Shown in pieces: positions 19,277 to 28,847 of a stretch of 64,000 nt of DNA; the first letter of the stretch is position 1; every line of letters begins with the position of its first letter. The stretch covers positions 310,001-374,000 of the forward strand of contig NC_022198.1 in NCBI RefSeq assembly GCF_000590555.1, in the 5' to 3' direction. The notes beneath the pieces were generated by a model that was not told where the DNA came from, did no database searches, and saw only the letters and a program-made list of their open reading frames with translations. Position numbers and translations under genes: made by a program. This stretch comes from Corynebacterium argentoratense DSM 44202. GTDB taxonomy: Bacteria > Actinomycetota > Actinomycetes > Mycobacteriales > Mycobacteriaceae.

Positions 19277-19915
19277 CTACTTGCCGTCGGCGATGTAACT
19301 AGCTAAGCCCGGCCGCAGATGGATCTGGGTGATCGTCATGTCGTTGTATTGCATCACCCACGCAAGATCGCGGTCGGGCAGCGCAGGGAACACCGCAAAA
19401 GTTCTACCGTCGCCTAGGCCGAAGCCGCGGACGGGCTCTCCGTAGCGGATGCGGGCCGTTTCCAGCGGCATGCCAGTGTGCAGCAATTCGGGGGTGCGGG
19501 GTACCGAAATGCCAACCAGGGCATTACGTTCAAAGAAGTAGCGTGCACCCTTGTAATCGATCACGTTATTGTTCTCGCCGGTGGGGGAGGGCTCGATCAC
19601 GCCGGCTGCGGGAAAATCCGGGTGAGCGTTGCGGATCTCGAAAAACGTCTGGCCAATGTAGATGTTGTTGACGAAGATATCGCTACCGGTTTGTGCGACC
19701 AGAGGTTCAGGTGTGGAGACTTCACTACTGGAATTCGGCACACGCTGCTCAATGCCAGGCAGCAGGCGCTGAACTAGTGGGTGGTGGGTGAAAGCAGCAA
19801 CGGCACCATTGATGCGGGACTGCAACTGTTGGGGAAGCTGTTGCGGGGGCGCGCCTGCAACCGTTGGGGCAGAAAGCCCCAGGATGATCAGGATGATGAG
19901 CAGCAGCTTATCCAT
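19277..19915 (-). CDS. Secreted protein, unknown, related to its neighbour
   Basis: This 212-residue protein starts with a hydrophobic segment and APTVAGA, a typical signal peptidase I region. The body contains IYIGQTFFEIRNAHPD, YKGARYFFERNALVGI and LHTGMPLETARIRYGEP. This is the same order of small motifs (GxT..EI, aromatic beta strand with NALV, hydrophobic-xG-x-x-L) as in the adjacent lipoprotein. The two may be distant paralogues of a SmpA-like or beta-lactamase-inhibitor-like fold; that is inference. It directly precedes the cyclophilin stop without a gap, suggesting co-transcription. Confidence 0.75.
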   Translation of the reverse strand: MDKLLLIILIILGLSAPTVAGAPPQQLPQQLQSRINGAVAAFTHHPLVQRLLPGIEQRVPNSSSEVSTPEPLVAQTGSDIFVNNIYIGQTFFEIRNAHPDFPAAGVIEPSPTGENNNVIDYKGARYFFERNALVGISVPRTPELLHTGMPLETARIRYGEPVRGFGLGDGRTFAVFPALPDRDLAWVMQYNDMTITQIHLRPGLASYIADGK

Positions 19916-20605
19916 TTAGTTCACCCGTGCCTTGATGATCTCTACACTTTCCGCTGGCGGGCCGGAAGGAATGTCGTCGACGGTGCCCTTTTCGGCAATC
20001 GCCCGCACTACGTCTAAACCGTTACCGGTGGCCTCGCCGAAGATGGTGTAATCCGGCTGCAGGGGGGAATCCTCGTAGTTGATGAAGAACTGCGAACCGT
20101 TGGTGTTAGGGCCAGAGTTTGCCATCGCCACGGTGCCTGCATGGTAGAGGTTGCCCTTGCTGCTTTCGCCCACCGGCCACTCATCAGCGAATTTAAAACC
20201 GGGGTTGCCGCTGCCAGTGCCCGTGGGGTCACCGCATTGTAGGACAAACAATCCACTGGTGGTCAGGCGGTGACAGATCGTGTTGTCGTAGTAGCCTTCC
20301 TGGGCTAAGTGGGTGATGGTTGCTACCGTGCACGGGGCTTTGTCGGCATGCAGTTCGATGGGAATTTCGCCACGGTTTGTTTCCAGTGTCAGCGTGACAT
20401 CCTCGGTGGCCGGACCCCCGGAGGGGACGGTGGTACCGGGCTTGGCCTGGGAGGGAGTGGTGCTGTAATCGCAATGGACATCACCAGAAGCTGAATGGTG
20501 GCCCGGTGCGTCATCACCGCACGCGCTTAACGAAGCCGCCGCTGCAGCGATGGACACAATGGAGGCTGCAGCGGAGAGGCGACGGCGGTGAATAGAAAAA
20601 GTCAT
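19916..20605 (-). CDS. Cyclophilin-type peptidyl-prolyl isomerase, lipoprotein
   Basis: This 229-residue exported proline isomerase probably helps fold secreted proteins. A signal peptide ends at SLSAC near residue 29. The cyclophilin domain from about residue 70 shows ICHRLT, the GTVAMANSGPNTNGSQFFI core and DYTIFGEATGNGLDVV. The active-site Arg (ICHRL, replacing the usual FHR) and the Q in SQFFI are present. Only the classic FxMQGGD is changed to VLQCGD. It begins 9 bases after the Maf gene on the same strand. Confidence 0.9.
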   Translation of the reverse strand: MTFSIHRRRLSAAASIVSIAAAAASLSACGDDAPGHHSASGDVHCDYSTTPSQAKPGTTVPSGGPATEDVTLTLETNRGEIPIELHADKAPCTVATITHLAQEGYYDNTICHRLTTSGLFVLQCGDPTGTGSGNPGFKFADEWPVGESSKGNLYHAGTVAMANSGPNTNGSQFFINYEDSPLQPDYTIFGEATGNGLDVVRAIAEKGTVDDIPSGPPAESVEIIKARVN

Positions 20606-20614
20606 AGGTCGATA

Positions 20615-21211
20615 CTACTTCCAGAATTGGGATACATGCAGACCGAAACTGTACAGCGCAGCCCGCACTACCGGCAGTGACAGCCCGATCACGTTGGATG
20701 GGTCTCCTTCGATGCGGTCGATGAACCAGCCACCTAGTGCCTCCAATGTGAATGCTCCGGCGCAGGGAAGTGGTTCGCCTGACGCCGCGTAGCGTTCGAT
20801 GTCGTAGTCGGAGGGGATGCCGAACGTCACCGTTGTGGAGGCGACGTGCTCGTACACTGCACGCCCGCCGGGCGAGATGATGCAGTGCCCTGTCATGAGG
20901 TGGCCGGTTTTACCGCGCTGGTTCTTCCAGCGTTCAATCGTTGCTTCGACCGTGTGGGGTTTGCCCTGAAGCTCACCGTCGAGCAGCAGCATGGAATCGG
21001 CGGCGATGATGACGTCGTCGGGGTGCTTGCCGGCGATTGCTGCGGCCTTTGCGGCGGCAAGGCTGGTGAGTACGTCCGCAGGCTCGGCGTCATTAAGCGA
21101 CGTGATGATGGATTGTTCGTCGACATTGGGTGGGTCGACAAAAGGCTCCACCCCGGCATTGCGAAGAATGCTGAGCCGGGAAGCGGAGCCTGATGCGAGA
21201 ACGATCTTCAT
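20615..21211 (-). CDS. maf: Maf-type nucleotide pyrophosphatase
   Basis: This 198-residue Maf/Ham1-related enzyme hydrolyses non-canonical or methylated nucleoside triphosphates and is linked to control of septum formation. The start LASGSASRLSIL is the Maf signature. AADSMLLLDG carries the catalytic Asp, and GGWFIDRIEGDPSNVIGL is the conserved end. The first Arg of the SPRR motif is SASR here. It lies downstream of accE and accD2 in the same direction, the order known from C. glutamicum and M. tuberculosis. Confidence 0.95.
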   Translation of the reverse strand: MKIVLASGSASRLSILRNAGVEPFVDPPNVDEQSIITSLNDAEPADVLTSLAAAKAAAIAGKHPDDVIIAADSMLLLDGELQGKPHTVEATIERWKNQRGKTGHLMTGHCIISPGGRAVYEHVASTTVTFGIPSDYDIERYAASGEPLPCAGAFTLEALGGWFIDRIEGDPSNVIGLSLPVVRAALYSFGLHVSQFWK

Positions 21212-21237
21212 ACTGCAAGGCTAGTGCTTGTTGGTGA

Positions 21238-21513
21238 TCAGTAGAAGGTTACATTCCTGAAAGCGTTGGGGTTGTAGGTCACTGGCTTGCGCAGGCGCTC
21301 TTCCACATCGCCCCAACGGTTGCGGTCTTTTTCAGCGGCGTCTTGTGCTGCTGCATTGTTTGCCATCACCGCGAACAGGGTGGTGATGGCAGCAACCTGG
21401 GTGGCGTCCGGGTTGCCGTTGATGACTTCCAAAAACGGCTTCGCCGGAGGGGTTGCGGTGGCGTCTTGCTCGCCGCTATCGCTTGTGTTTTCTGGGTTTT
21501 CAGACACTTTCAC
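21238..21513 (-). CDS. accE: Acyl-CoA carboxylase epsilon subunit
   Basis: This 91-residue small subunit stabilises the AccA-AccD carboxylase complex. It has an acidic disordered N-terminus, then FLEVINGNPDATQVAAITTLFA, the conserved epsilon core, and WGDVEERLRKP near the end. It starts 6 bases after accD2 and so is co-transcribed with it. In corynebacteria it joins the complexes with AccD1 and with AccD2/AccD3. Confidence 0.92.
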   Translation of the reverse strand: MKVSENPENTSDSGEQDATATPPAKPFLEVINGNPDATQVAAITTLFAVMANNAAAQDAAEKDRNRWGDVEERLRKPVTYNPNAFRNVTFY

Positions 21514-21519
21514 GCTCCT

Positions 21520-23148
21520 TTACAGCGGAATATTACCGTGCTTCTTAGCCGGAACGCTGACGACCTTACGATCAAGCAGGCGGAGGCCTTCGATGATCTG
21601 GCCGCGAGTCTCGGAGGGCGGGATGACGGCGTCGACGAAGCCGCGCTCTGCAGCCATGTAGGGGTTGACGAGAGTTTCTTCGTATTCCTTCTCGTATTCC
21701 TTCATCAAGGCAGCAACGTCCTTGCCTTCAGCGGCAGCGGCCTTGAGCTCCTTGCGGTAGATGAAGCCCACGGCGCCGGATGCGCCCATGACGGCGATCT
21801 GGGCGGTCGGCCATGCCAGCACGATGTCGGCGCCCATGTCCTTGGAGCCCATCACGCAGTGTGCGCCACCGTAGGACTTGCGGGTGATGACGGTGATCTT
21901 GCCGACGGTGGCTTCTGCGTAGGCGTACAGCAGCTTGGCGCCGCGGCGGATGATGCCGTCGTATTCCTGTGTGGTGCCGGGGAGGAAGCCGGGAACGTCG
22001 ACGAACTCGATGATCGGGATGTTGAAGGCGTCACAGGTGCGGACGAAGCGGGCGGCCTTTTCGGAGGCCTTGATGTCCAGGCAGCCAGCGAACTGCATCG
22101 GCTGGTTGGCCACGATGCCGACGGAGCGGCCTTCGACGCGGGCGAAACCGATGATGATGTTCTCGGCGTAGCCCTCCTGAATTTCGAAGAACTCACCGTC
22201 GTCTGCGACGCGGGTGATGACGTCCTTCATGTCGTACGGCTGGTTCGGGGAATCCGGGATGAGAGTGTCGAGCTCGAGGTCGGAGTCGTTGATGTTTTCC
22301 TGGATGGAGCCAACCATGATGTCGGCTTCCATGCGGGGGGTTTCTGCGCGGTTGTTGCTGGGCAGGTAGCTGCACAGTTCGCGCACCCAGTCCAGGGCGT
22401 CTGCATCGTCGGCTGCGGTGTAGTGGGAAGTGCCGGACATGCTCATGTGGGTGGAAGCACCACCGAGTTCTTCCTGGGTGACTTCTTCGCCGGTGACGGT
22501 CTTGATGACGTCGGGGCCGGTGATGAACATCTTGGAGGTCTTGTCGACCATGATGATGAAGTCGGTGAGTGCGGGGGAGTAGACGTGGCCACCTGCACAT
22601 GCGCCCATGATGAGGGAGATCTGTGGGATCACGCCGGAGGCTTGGGTGTTGCGGAAGAAGATCTGGGAGTACAGGCCCAGGGAGACAACACCCTCTTGGA
22701 TGCGGGCGCCGGCGCCTTCGTTAATACCGATGAGCGGGACACCAGTCTTGATGGCTAGGTCCATGATCTTGACGATCTTCTCGCCGTACACCTCACCCAG
22801 TGCACCACCGAAGACGGCGCCGTCCTGAGAGAACACGCAGACCTTGCGGCCGTCGATGGTGCCGTAGCCAGTGACGACGCCGTCGGTGATGGGGCGCTTG
22901 GCGTCGAGGCCGAAGTTCTTGGAGCGGTGGCGGGCGAGGGCGTCGACCTCAATGAAGGAGCCTTCGTCGAGAAGGTATTCGATGCGCTCGCGGGCGGTCT
23001 TCTTGCCGGCCTCGTGGGACTTTTCGATGGCTGCCTGACCCATGGGGGCATGGGCTTCTGCGATTCGAGAACGCAGGTTGGCGAGCTTACCAGCGGTGGT
23101 CGTGAGGTCGGGCTTGTCGGAAGCGTCGTTAATCTGTGCAGCGGTCAT
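21520..23148 (-). CDS. accD2: Acyl-CoA carboxylase beta chain AccD2 (DtsR2)
   Basis: This 542-residue carboxyltransferase moves CO2 from biotin to an acyl-CoA. The two crotonase-like halves are complete. Oxyanion-hole glycines appear in [12 protein letters not shown] (N-terminal half) and in [14 protein letters not shown] (C-terminal half). [11 protein letters not shown] is typical. Two beta chains lie in this window. This one is next to accE and maf and starts [10 protein letters not shown], so by order it is DtsR2/AccD2, which works with AccD3 to make the carboxylated mycolate precursor. The other copy matches DtsR1. Confidence 0.9.
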   Translation of the reverse strand: MTAAQINDASDKPDLTTTAGKLANLRSRIAEAHAPMGQAAIEKSHEAGKKTARERIEYLLDEGSFIEVDALARHRSKNFGLDAKRPITDGVVTGYGTIDGRKVCVFSQDGAVFGGALGEVYGEKIVKIMDLAIKTGVPLIGINEGAGARIQEGVVSLGLYSQIFFRNTQASGVIPQISLIMGACAGGHVYSPALTDFIIMVDKTSKMFITGPDVIKTVTGEEVTQEELGGASTHMSMSGTSHYTAADDADALDWVRELCSYLPSNNRAETPRMEADIMVGSIQENINDSDLELDTLIPDSPNQPYDMKDVITRVADDGEFFEIQEGYAENIIIGFARVEGRSVGIVANQPMQFAGCLDIKASEKAARFVRTCDAFNIPIIEFVDVPGFLPGTTQEYDGIIRRGAKLLYAYAEATVGKITVITRKSYGGAHCVMGSKDMGADIVLAWPTAQIAVMGASGAVGFIYRKELKAAAAEGKDVAALMKEYEKEYEETLVNPYMAAERGFVDAVIPPSETRGQIIEGLRLLDRKVVSVPAKKHGNIPL

Positions 23149-23221
23149 GCGACTTAGTCTAGAGGCTCATGGTGGCGTTTAGGGGGCTGAACGGAAAAAA
23201 ATTTCCCGAAAACGTGGCTTG

Positions 23222-23237
23222 CCCCACTAATGTGGGG
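23222..23237. repeat. Small inverted repeat between accD2 and the methyltransferase gene
   Basis: CCCCAC-TAAT-GTGGGG forms a 6-bp stem with a 4-base loop in the divergent promoter region. It may be an operator or a chance hairpin. Confidence 0.35.
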
Positions 23238-23302
23238 GTAATGAGATGCTCATTGCCGCGTCTAGGGGGTGCTTGTCGTGCTGTGCTCCTAAGCTGGCGG
23301 GC

Positions 23303-23944
23303 ATGACGAACTTCGATGAGGAAGCACCCCAGTGGGACACTCCTATTCGCCTGGAGCGCACCCGCGCCCTCGCCGCACAGATGCTCTCTCAGATGTCACC
23401 TCTGCCTGGCGGGCCTGATGGTGTCACTGTTGTTGACTTGGGCTGCGGCACTGGGGTCCTCGGCTCGTCGTTTGCTCGCGGGCTTGTCGACGCGCGCGGT
23501 GGGGATTGTTCCGTGACCGTGGTGGGGGTTGACCCTTCCGCCCAGATGCGCGAGCGTGCTAGCGAACGCGGGTTGCTTGTTGTCGATAGCCTAGAGGTCG
23601 CCCAGCAGTTCGCCCCGGTCGATGTGATCGTCAGTTCCATGGCTTTCCATCATATTGATGACGTCGCGGGGGCACTTGCCTCATGCACAGCACTGTTGCG
23701 TCCGGGTGGCTGGTTGTTCGTCGCGGACCTTGATGAGGGGCAGGAGTTTTTCCACGCGCACCTGGATACACCCATCGACGGTTTCAATCGTGATGGTTTT
23801 GTCGAAGCACTTGAGTCAGCAGGGTTATCCGGCGTCACTATTGATGATGGGTTCGTTGGTTCTAAACCCGATCATGCTGACTCAACGATCAGCCACGCCT
23901 ACACCGTGTTTCTTGCTTCGGCCCGAGCGCTTGCTGGGCAGTGA
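23303..23944 (+). CDS. SAM-dependent methyltransferase
   Basis: This 213-residue class I methyltransferase has motif I VVDLGCGTGVLG (about residues 42-53), VVGVDPSAQM for motif II, and SSMAFHHIDD and LLRPGGWLFVAD for motifs IV-VI. The substrate cannot be read from the sequence; the family includes small-molecule and lipid methyltransferases. I chose ATG 23303, where TAAGCT lies 7 bases upstream. An earlier frame start at 23246 adds a Cys-rich stretch without a ribosome-binding site. The pair with the next gene sits between accD2 and accD1, which are adjacent in C. glutamicum. Confidence 0.85.
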   Translation: MTNFDEEAPQWDTPIRLERTRALAAQMLSQMSPLPGGPDGVTVVDLGCGTGVLGSSFARGLVDARGGDCSVTVVGVDPSAQMRERASERGLLVVDSLEVAQQFAPVDVIVSSMAFHHIDDVAGALASCTALLRPGGWLFVADLDEGQEFFHAHLDTPIDGFNRDGFVEALESAGLSGVTIDDGFVGSKPDHADSTISHAYTVFLASARALAGQ

Positions 23945-23954
23945 GGTCGCGGCG

Positions 23955-24578
23955 ATGCATCTTGCTTTACAACTAGCCGGTATTGCGCTGATTATGGTTG
24001 CGGCCGGTCATGTTATTCGACCGGAGCGTGGGCGCGACGGAGTGTGGCTGATTGCCAAGGTGATGGGTTCGCTGGCGCTGACCGCAGTCGAGTGCATCGT
24101 GACGTTCGTGCTGTTTCTCGTGGGTGCGGGTGCGCTTGTGTACCTGATCGCAGCACTTGCCCCGTCTGTGGATGAAAGCGCTATATACACCTCGTTTAGT
24201 GTGTCGACTGAGCACTTGATGGTGCCGGTGCTCATTGTTTTATGTATGACGGGTATTAGTGCGGCGTGGGCGCACCGCAAGCTTGCGCGCAGGATCCCGT
24301 GGTTGAGGCGTTCCGCCGCGCACTCGCAGTTGGAGGAGTACTTCATCCAATGGTCCACTATTTATTTGAGCGTCTATCAGTTGGTGTTTAACGAGCTCAC
24401 CCATGCAGCAGACAAGGTTCACGAGATTGACGGCATCAAAGTGGTCTTTGATGGGGTGTTGAACCCGGACAACCTCAACCTCACCATGCTGCCCTTGCTG
24501 TTTAGCGTGTGGGTGGCGATCGTGATGGGCAACATGGCAGCCAAGCATGATGCTGCACGTGCGGCTGCAGCGCACTGA
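23955..24578 (+). CDS. Integral membrane protein, unknown
   Basis: This 207-residue protein has about four to five hydrophobic helices: residues 2-18, 30-65, 75-95 and 180-195, with a weaker one near 140. The loop EYFIQWSTIYLSVYQLVFNEL is amphipathic. I recognise no family. ATG 23955 follows TGAGG by nine bases and begins ten bases after the methyltransferase stop, so the two are co-transcribed. It converges with accD1 and stops 36 bases from its end. Confidence 0.75.
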   Translation: MHLALQLAGIALIMVAAGHVIRPERGRDGVWLIAKVMGSLALTAVECIVTFVLFLVGAGALVYLIAALAPSVDESAIYTSFSVSTEHLMVPVLIVLCMTGISAAWAHRKLARRIPWLRRSAAHSQLEEYFIQWSTIYLSVYQLVFNELTHAADKVHEIDGIKVVFDGVLNPDNLNLTMLPLLFSVWVAIVMGNMAAKHDAARAAAAH

Positions 24579-24614
24579 GTCTGCGGCCGCTCTGGGCCGC
24601 GATCGCAAGGGTTT

Positions 24615-26258
24615 TTACAGGGGGATGTTTCCGTGTTTACGCGCCGGGCGGGCAACATTTTTATCGCGCAGTAAGCGCAGGTTGCGGGCGATTTGTCCGC
24701 GGGTTTCGCTGGGAAGGATGACGGCGTCAATCAGGCCGCGTTCCGCAGCAAGGTAGGGGGTGAGCATGTAGTTGTCGTATTCGCGTTCGAAGCTGGCGAT
24801 GAGCTCCGCGAGTTCTTCAGCGTCCAAGCCCTGGGCTTTAGCTTCAGCGATGTCTTTGCGGTGGAGGAAGCCAACAGCTCCGGCGGCACCCATGACGGCG
24901 ATTTGCGCGGTTGGCCATGCAAGGTTGAGGTCTGCGCCCAGGCCCTTAGAGCCCATCACGCAGTAGGCTCCGCCGTAGGCTTTGCGCATGGTGACGGTAA
25001 TCTTCGGAACGGTTGCTTCTCCGTAGGCGTAGAGCAGCTTGGCGCCGCGGCGCAGGATGCCGCCGTATTCTTGGCCGGCGCCGGGGAGGAAGCCAGGGAC
25101 GTCCACGAGCATGACGATGGGGATGTTGAAGGCGTCGCAGGTCCGGACGAAGCGCGCAGCCTTTTCTGAGGCGTCAATGTCAAGGCAGCCCGCGTACTGG
25201 GTGGGTTGGTTGGCGACGAAGCCGACGGACTGCCCTTCGACCCGACCAAAAGCGATGACGACGTTAGCTGCGCGGTCTTCCTGAATCTCGAGGTAGTTAC
25301 CATCGTCGGTGATTTTTTCAATGATGTCGCGGACATCGTAAGGCACGCTGGGGGAGTCCGGGATGATTTCGTCGAGGCTCAAGTCATCGGCGGTGAGGTT
25401 GTCTGCGATGGAACCTTCCTCGGCGTCATAATCTCCAATTGGCGCGAGGGTGCGGTTGTTGCTGGGCAGGTAGCCGACAAGGTCGTGAACCCAATCGAGT
25501 GCTTCCTCGTCGCTGCTGGCGGTGTAGTGGGTGTTGCCGGCGAGCTCCATGTGGGTGCTGGCGCCGCCGAGTTCCTCCTGCGTGATGTCTTCACCGGTAA
25601 CGGTTTTGATGACGTCGGGGCCGGTGACGAACATTTTGGATGTTTTGTCGACCATGACCACAAAGTCGGTGAGCGCGGGGGAGTAGGCGTTACCGCCGGC
25701 GCAGGCACCCATGATGACGCTGATCTGCGGTACGACGCCGGAGGCGCGGACGTTGTGGTAGAAGGTCTGGGCGATGAGGTCGAGGGAGACAGCGCCGTCT
25801 TGGATGCGGGCGCCGGCGCCTTCGTAGAGCCCGATGAGGGGACGGCCGGTGTCGACAGCGAGTTGCTGGATTTTGATCATCTTTTCGCCGTAGACCTCGC
25901 CCAGGGCGCCACCGAACACGGTGCCGTCTTGGCTGAAGATGCAGACTTCGCGGCCGTCGATGGTGCCCCAGCCGGTGATAATGCCGTCGCCGGTAGGACG
26001 CTTGGAAAACATGCCGAAGGCGTGGGTGCGGTGGCGTGCTAATTGGTCTGTTTCGACGAAGGAGCCTTCGTCGAGCAGGTAGTCCAGCCGTTCACGGGCG
26101 GTGAGTCGATCGGCCTCGTGAACTTTGTCGACTGCGCGCAAGCCCATGGGGAAGGTGGCCTCGGCGCGCCGGGCTTTCAGGTCTGCGATTTTTGACGCCG
26201 TGGTGGCTGTGGTGGGTCCTTCGAGTTCATCAATGCGGAAAGGTGAGGAAATTGTCAT
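24615..26258 (-). CDS. accD1: Acetyl/propionyl-CoA carboxylase beta chain AccD1 (DtsR1)
   Basis: This 547-residue carboxyltransferase makes malonyl-CoA for FAS-I with the biotinylated AccBC partner encoded elsewhere. Starting MTISSP and with [17 protein letters not shown], it closely matches C. glutamicum DtsR1. Catalytic-fold glycines are in [12 protein letters not shown] and [14 protein letters not shown]. It is divergent from birA, as in C. glutamicum. TATAGT (complement of 26267-26272) lies 8 bases before ATG 26258, so the mRNA is probably leaderless. FasR is known to control accD1 in C. glutamicum; the nearby imperfect palindrome at 26314-26347 is a candidate site. Confidence 0.93.
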   Translation of the reverse strand: MTISSPFRIDELEGPTTATTASKIADLKARRAEATFPMGLRAVDKVHEADRLTARERLDYLLDEGSFVETDQLARHRTHAFGMFSKRPTGDGIITGWGTIDGREVCIFSQDGTVFGGALGEVYGEKMIKIQQLAVDTGRPLIGLYEGAGARIQDGAVSLDLIAQTFYHNVRASGVVPQISVIMGACAGGNAYSPALTDFVVMVDKTSKMFVTGPDVIKTVTGEDITQEELGGASTHMELAGNTHYTASSDEEALDWVHDLVGYLPSNNRTLAPIGDYDAEEGSIADNLTADDLSLDEIIPDSPSVPYDVRDIIEKITDDGNYLEIQEDRAANVVIAFGRVEGQSVGFVANQPTQYAGCLDIDASEKAARFVRTCDAFNIPIVMLVDVPGFLPGAGQEYGGILRRGAKLLYAYGEATVPKITVTMRKAYGGAYCVMGSKGLGADLNLAWPTAQIAVMGAAGAVGFLHRKDIAEAKAQGLDAEELAELIASFEREYDNYMLTPYLAAERGLIDAVILPSETRGQIARNLRLLRDKNVARPARKHGNIPL

Positions 26259-26313
26259 GTTTTGGAACTATAGAAGCTTGATTAGTTTCTGGCCACAAAA
26301 ACGCCCCGAAAAT

Positions 26314-26347
26314 GCCCTAAATGTGAGTAATCCCTCATATTTTGGGC
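26314..26347. promoter_or_regulatory. Imperfect palindrome between accD1 and birA
   Basis: GCCCTAAATGTGAG (26314-26327) pairs with CTCATATTTTGGGC (26334-26347) at 12 of 14 positions, with a 6-base centre. It ends five bases before the birA -10 and lies about 40 bases upstream of the accD1 -10, so it could control both genes. Its right half TCCCTCATATTTTGGGC resembles TCCCTCAAGTTTTATGC before fas (13 of 17 match). Confidence 0.5.
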
Positions 26348-26351
26348 GGGT

Positions 26352-26364
26352 TATACTAGCTCTC
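26352..26364 (+). promoter_or_regulatory. birA -10 element, leaderless start
   Basis: TATACT (26352-26357) ends 7 bases before the birA ATG, so transcription should begin at or next to the start codon. Confidence 0.6.
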
Positions 26365-27177
26365 ATGACAAGCCGGGAACCCCTAGATATCGACGCACTT
26401 CGCCGCAGCCTGCCGCACTACGCACGCATTGACTACGCACCCACCATGGGGTCCACCAACACTGAACTTGTTGCAGCCGCCAACAACGGCGCCCCCGCCT
26501 GGACCGCAACCCTCACTGACTACCAAACCGCAGGCCACGGACGTGGGGGACGCGCATGGACAGCGCCCGAAAACAGCCAGCTCATCCTCTCCGTCCTCAT
26601 CCGTCCGGGAGCCGACGCTATAGACAACCTAGGCACCATGCCGCTGGTCACCGGACTAGCCATCATCGACGCGCTCAAAGAACTCGGATACGACGCTGCA
26701 CTCAAGTGGCCGAACGACGTCCTACTGGACGGCCGCAAACTCTGCGGCATTCTCGCCGAAGCTGTCTCCCTCGGCCACGAGCCCGCCTTCGTCATCGGCC
26801 TGGGCTTAAACATCTCGCTTACCGAAGAGGAACTACCCGTACCCCACGCCATTTCCTTGGCCCTCGCCGACCCCTCCCGCACAGACACACTCAATCGCAC
26901 AGACATCGCCGCGTGCGTGCTGGGCGCACTTCACACGCGGCTGTCAGCTTGGGCGCGCGGCGACATCCAACCCCTGCTTCGCGACTACCGCCAAGCATGC
27001 GCCACCATCGGGGCCGACGTGCGCGTCCTACTACCAGGAGACACCAGCCTCAGCGGCACCGTTACCGACATTGCAGACAGTGGACAACTGCTGGTCAAAG
27101 ACCCCCGCGGCGTCATCCATGAATTATCCGCAGGCGACGTCGAACACGTCCGGCTGCGCAACGGCTCCTATTCCTAA
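26365..27177 (+). CDS. birA: Biotin-protein ligase BirA, no DNA-binding domain
   Basis: This 270-residue ligase attaches biotin to the carrier domains of acyl-CoA and pyruvate carboxylases. Signs are STNTEL near residue 30, the biotinoyl-AMP loop GHGRGGRAW (about 58-66), KWPNDVLLDGRKLCGIL and VIGLGLNI. The C-terminal SH3-like cap is present (GTVTDIADSGQLLV). Unlike E. coli BirA it has no N-terminal helix-turn-helix, so it cannot repress transcription itself; biotin regulation in corynebacteria uses BioQ. ATG 26365 is set by the -10 seven bases upstream. Confidence 0.94.
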   Translation: MTSREPLDIDALRRSLPHYARIDYAPTMGSTNTELVAAANNGAPAWTATLTDYQTAGHGRGGRAWTAPENSQLILSVLIRPGADAIDNLGTMPLVTGLAIIDALKELGYDAALKWPNDVLLDGRKLCGILAEAVSLGHEPAFVIGLGLNISLTEEELPVPHAISLALADPSRTDTLNRTDIAACVLGALHTRLSAWARGDIQPLLRDYRQACATIGADVRVLLPGDTSLSGTVTDIADSGQLLVKDPRGVIHELSAGDVEHVRLRNGSYS

Positions 27178-27199
27178 AAGCAAACAACCGGACTACCAG

Positions 27200-27652
27200 A
27201 TGTTTGTGCCCTACGAGGACGAAAACACTTTCGTCGACTTAACCAGCCCCATGACCTCCCTGTTCTACCCCCTAATGGAGGCAATAGCAGCCACGGGGTT
27301 GGCATGGATGGCAATCGGCTACATCGACGCCCACAACATCGACCCCCGCGCCCACAACGCACTCGTAGCGCTCTGGGCATTCGTGATCCTCTGGCGACTC
27401 ATACTCCCGGCCATCACAACGCGCCGACGCCGCATCATCGTCACTGACTACCGCGTTTACCACCGCAGCGCAGGATGGTTCGCCGAAGAACTCGACATAT
27501 CCCTCGACGACATCGACCACGTCGAACGTGGCCGCGGGGCACTCATCCTCCACCGAATCGACCACGGACGGCCCTACATCATCCACAAAGTGCCCAAAAA
27601 CCGCGCCGTCGTCCGCCGCATCAATGAACTGCTGGGAATCTACACCGGCTAA
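27200..27652 (+). CDS. Membrane protein with PH-like (bPH2) domain
   Basis: This 150-residue protein has two membrane segments (about residues 22-42 and 54-74). A short beta-rich domain follows with the basic stretch TRRRRIIVTDYRVYHRSAGWF, typical of bacterial PH (bPH2) proteins. It corresponds in position to Rv3278c and cg0815. The function is unknown, but conservation between birA and purK is long-standing. The ATG at 27200 is chosen by homology; the frame continues upstream without a site. It probably shares the birA transcript. Confidence 0.82.
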   Translation: MFVPYEDENTFVDLTSPMTSLFYPLMEAIAATGLAWMAIGYIDAHNIDPRAHNALVALWAFVILWRLILPAITTRRRRIIVTDYRVYHRSAGWFAEELDISLDDIDHVERGRGALILHRIDHGRPYIIHKVPKNRAVVRRINELLGIYTG

Positions 27653-27663
27653 AGTCGGAATAC

Positions 27664-28845
27664 GTGACTAACGTGACAGTGATCGGCGACGGCCAACTCG
27701 CCCGCATGATGCAACCGGCAGCCATCGAACTGGGAATCACCCTGCGCGTCCTGGCAGGCTCCCCAGACGCATCCGCAGCCCAGGTAATCCCAGAGGTCAT
27801 CCACGGCGACTACACAAGCCTCGAAGACCTCCAACGAGCAGCAGAAGACACCGACGCCGTCACCTTCGACCACGAGCACGTCCCCACCGAACACTTGCGC
27901 GCCCTCCAATCCGCAGGAATCAACGTCCACCCTGGACCAGACGCGCTGATATACGCCCAAGACAAACTGCTCATGCGCGAACGCCTCCGCGAGCTAGGCG
28001 CGCCCGTTCCGGAATTCGCGGCAATCAACAGTATCGACGATGCCCTAGCATTTTCTGCCCAGGTTGGCGGCCAGGTTTGCCTCAAAGCACGACGCGGAGG
28101 CTACGACGGCAAAGGCGTGTGGTTCCCCGAAGGTGCGGACATTGTTTCCCTCGTAGGCGAACTACTGGACGCCGGCACCCCACTGATGGCCGAACGCAAA
28201 GTCGACCTGGCGCGCGAACTGTCAGCACTGTGCGCCCGCAGCGCTACCGGCGAAGTACGCTCCTGGCCAGTGGCGGACTCCGTACAAAAAGACGGCGTCT
28301 GCTTCACAGCCCAAGCCCCAGCAGCAGCCCTACCCCAACCCTGGATTTCCGAACGCCTGGGCAGTGACGCCCCCGCAGGTACAGGGCTGGAAGCACTCAC
28401 CGAACTGGCCGAGTACATTGCCACCAGCCTGGGCGTGACCGGCGTGCTCGCGGTAGAACTCTTCCAAGAAAAAGACGGACGAGTCCTCGTCAACGAACTA
28501 GCCATGCGGCCCCACAACACCGGCCACTGGACCCAAGACGGATCCGTCACATCCCAATTCGAGCAACACCTCCGCGCAGTCCTCGGCTGGCCACTAGGCG
28601 ACACATCGCTCCTCGCCCCCACCGTCGTGATGGCAAATACCCTCGGCGACACCCAAGGCGCCCGCGACGTCATGAACCTTTACCCAGACGTCAAAGTGCA
28701 CGTCTACGGCAAGCAAGCGCGCCCCGGGCGCAAAGTCGGGCACGTCAACCTCTGCGGAACAGACCCCGACGCCACCCTCCAGCGCGCCACCGAGGCAGCA
28801 GCAATCGTCGTTGGTGGCATCAACGACGCCCAAGGAAGGAACTAA
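27664..28845 (+). CDS. purK: N5-carboxyaminoimidazole ribonucleotide synthase
   Basis: This 393-residue ATP-grasp enzyme carboxylates AIR with bicarbonate and ATP in purine synthesis. It begins with the GDGQLARMM nucleotide-binding turn. [25 protein letters not shown] and [15 protein letters not shown] are PurK signatures. The GTG start at 27664 follows the previous stop by 11 bases. purE follows two bases after its stop, so the two act as a coupled pair. Confidence 0.96.
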   Translation: MTNVTVIGDGQLARMMQPAAIELGITLRVLAGSPDASAAQVIPEVIHGDYTSLEDLQRAAEDTDAVTFDHEHVPTEHLRALQSAGINVHPGPDALIYAQDKLLMRERLRELGAPVPEFAAINSIDDALAFSAQVGGQVCLKARRGGYDGKGVWFPEGADIVSLVGELLDAGTPLMAERKVDLARELSALCARSATGEVRSWPVADSVQKDGVCFTAQAPAAALPQPWISERLGSDAPAGTGLEALTELAEYIATSLGVTGVLAVELFQEKDGRVLVNELAMRPHNTGHWTQDGSVTSQFEQHLRAVLGWPLGDTSLLAPTVVMANTLGDTQGARDVMNLYPDVKVHVYGKQARPGRKVGHVNLCGTDPDATLQRATEAAAIVVGGINDAQGRN

Positions 28846-28847
28846 AC

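Noticed and set aside
21343..22758. 471-residue plus-strand frame opposite accD2
   Set aside because: It is the complement of the conserved accD2 gene; repeated D, G and V come from its codon pattern.
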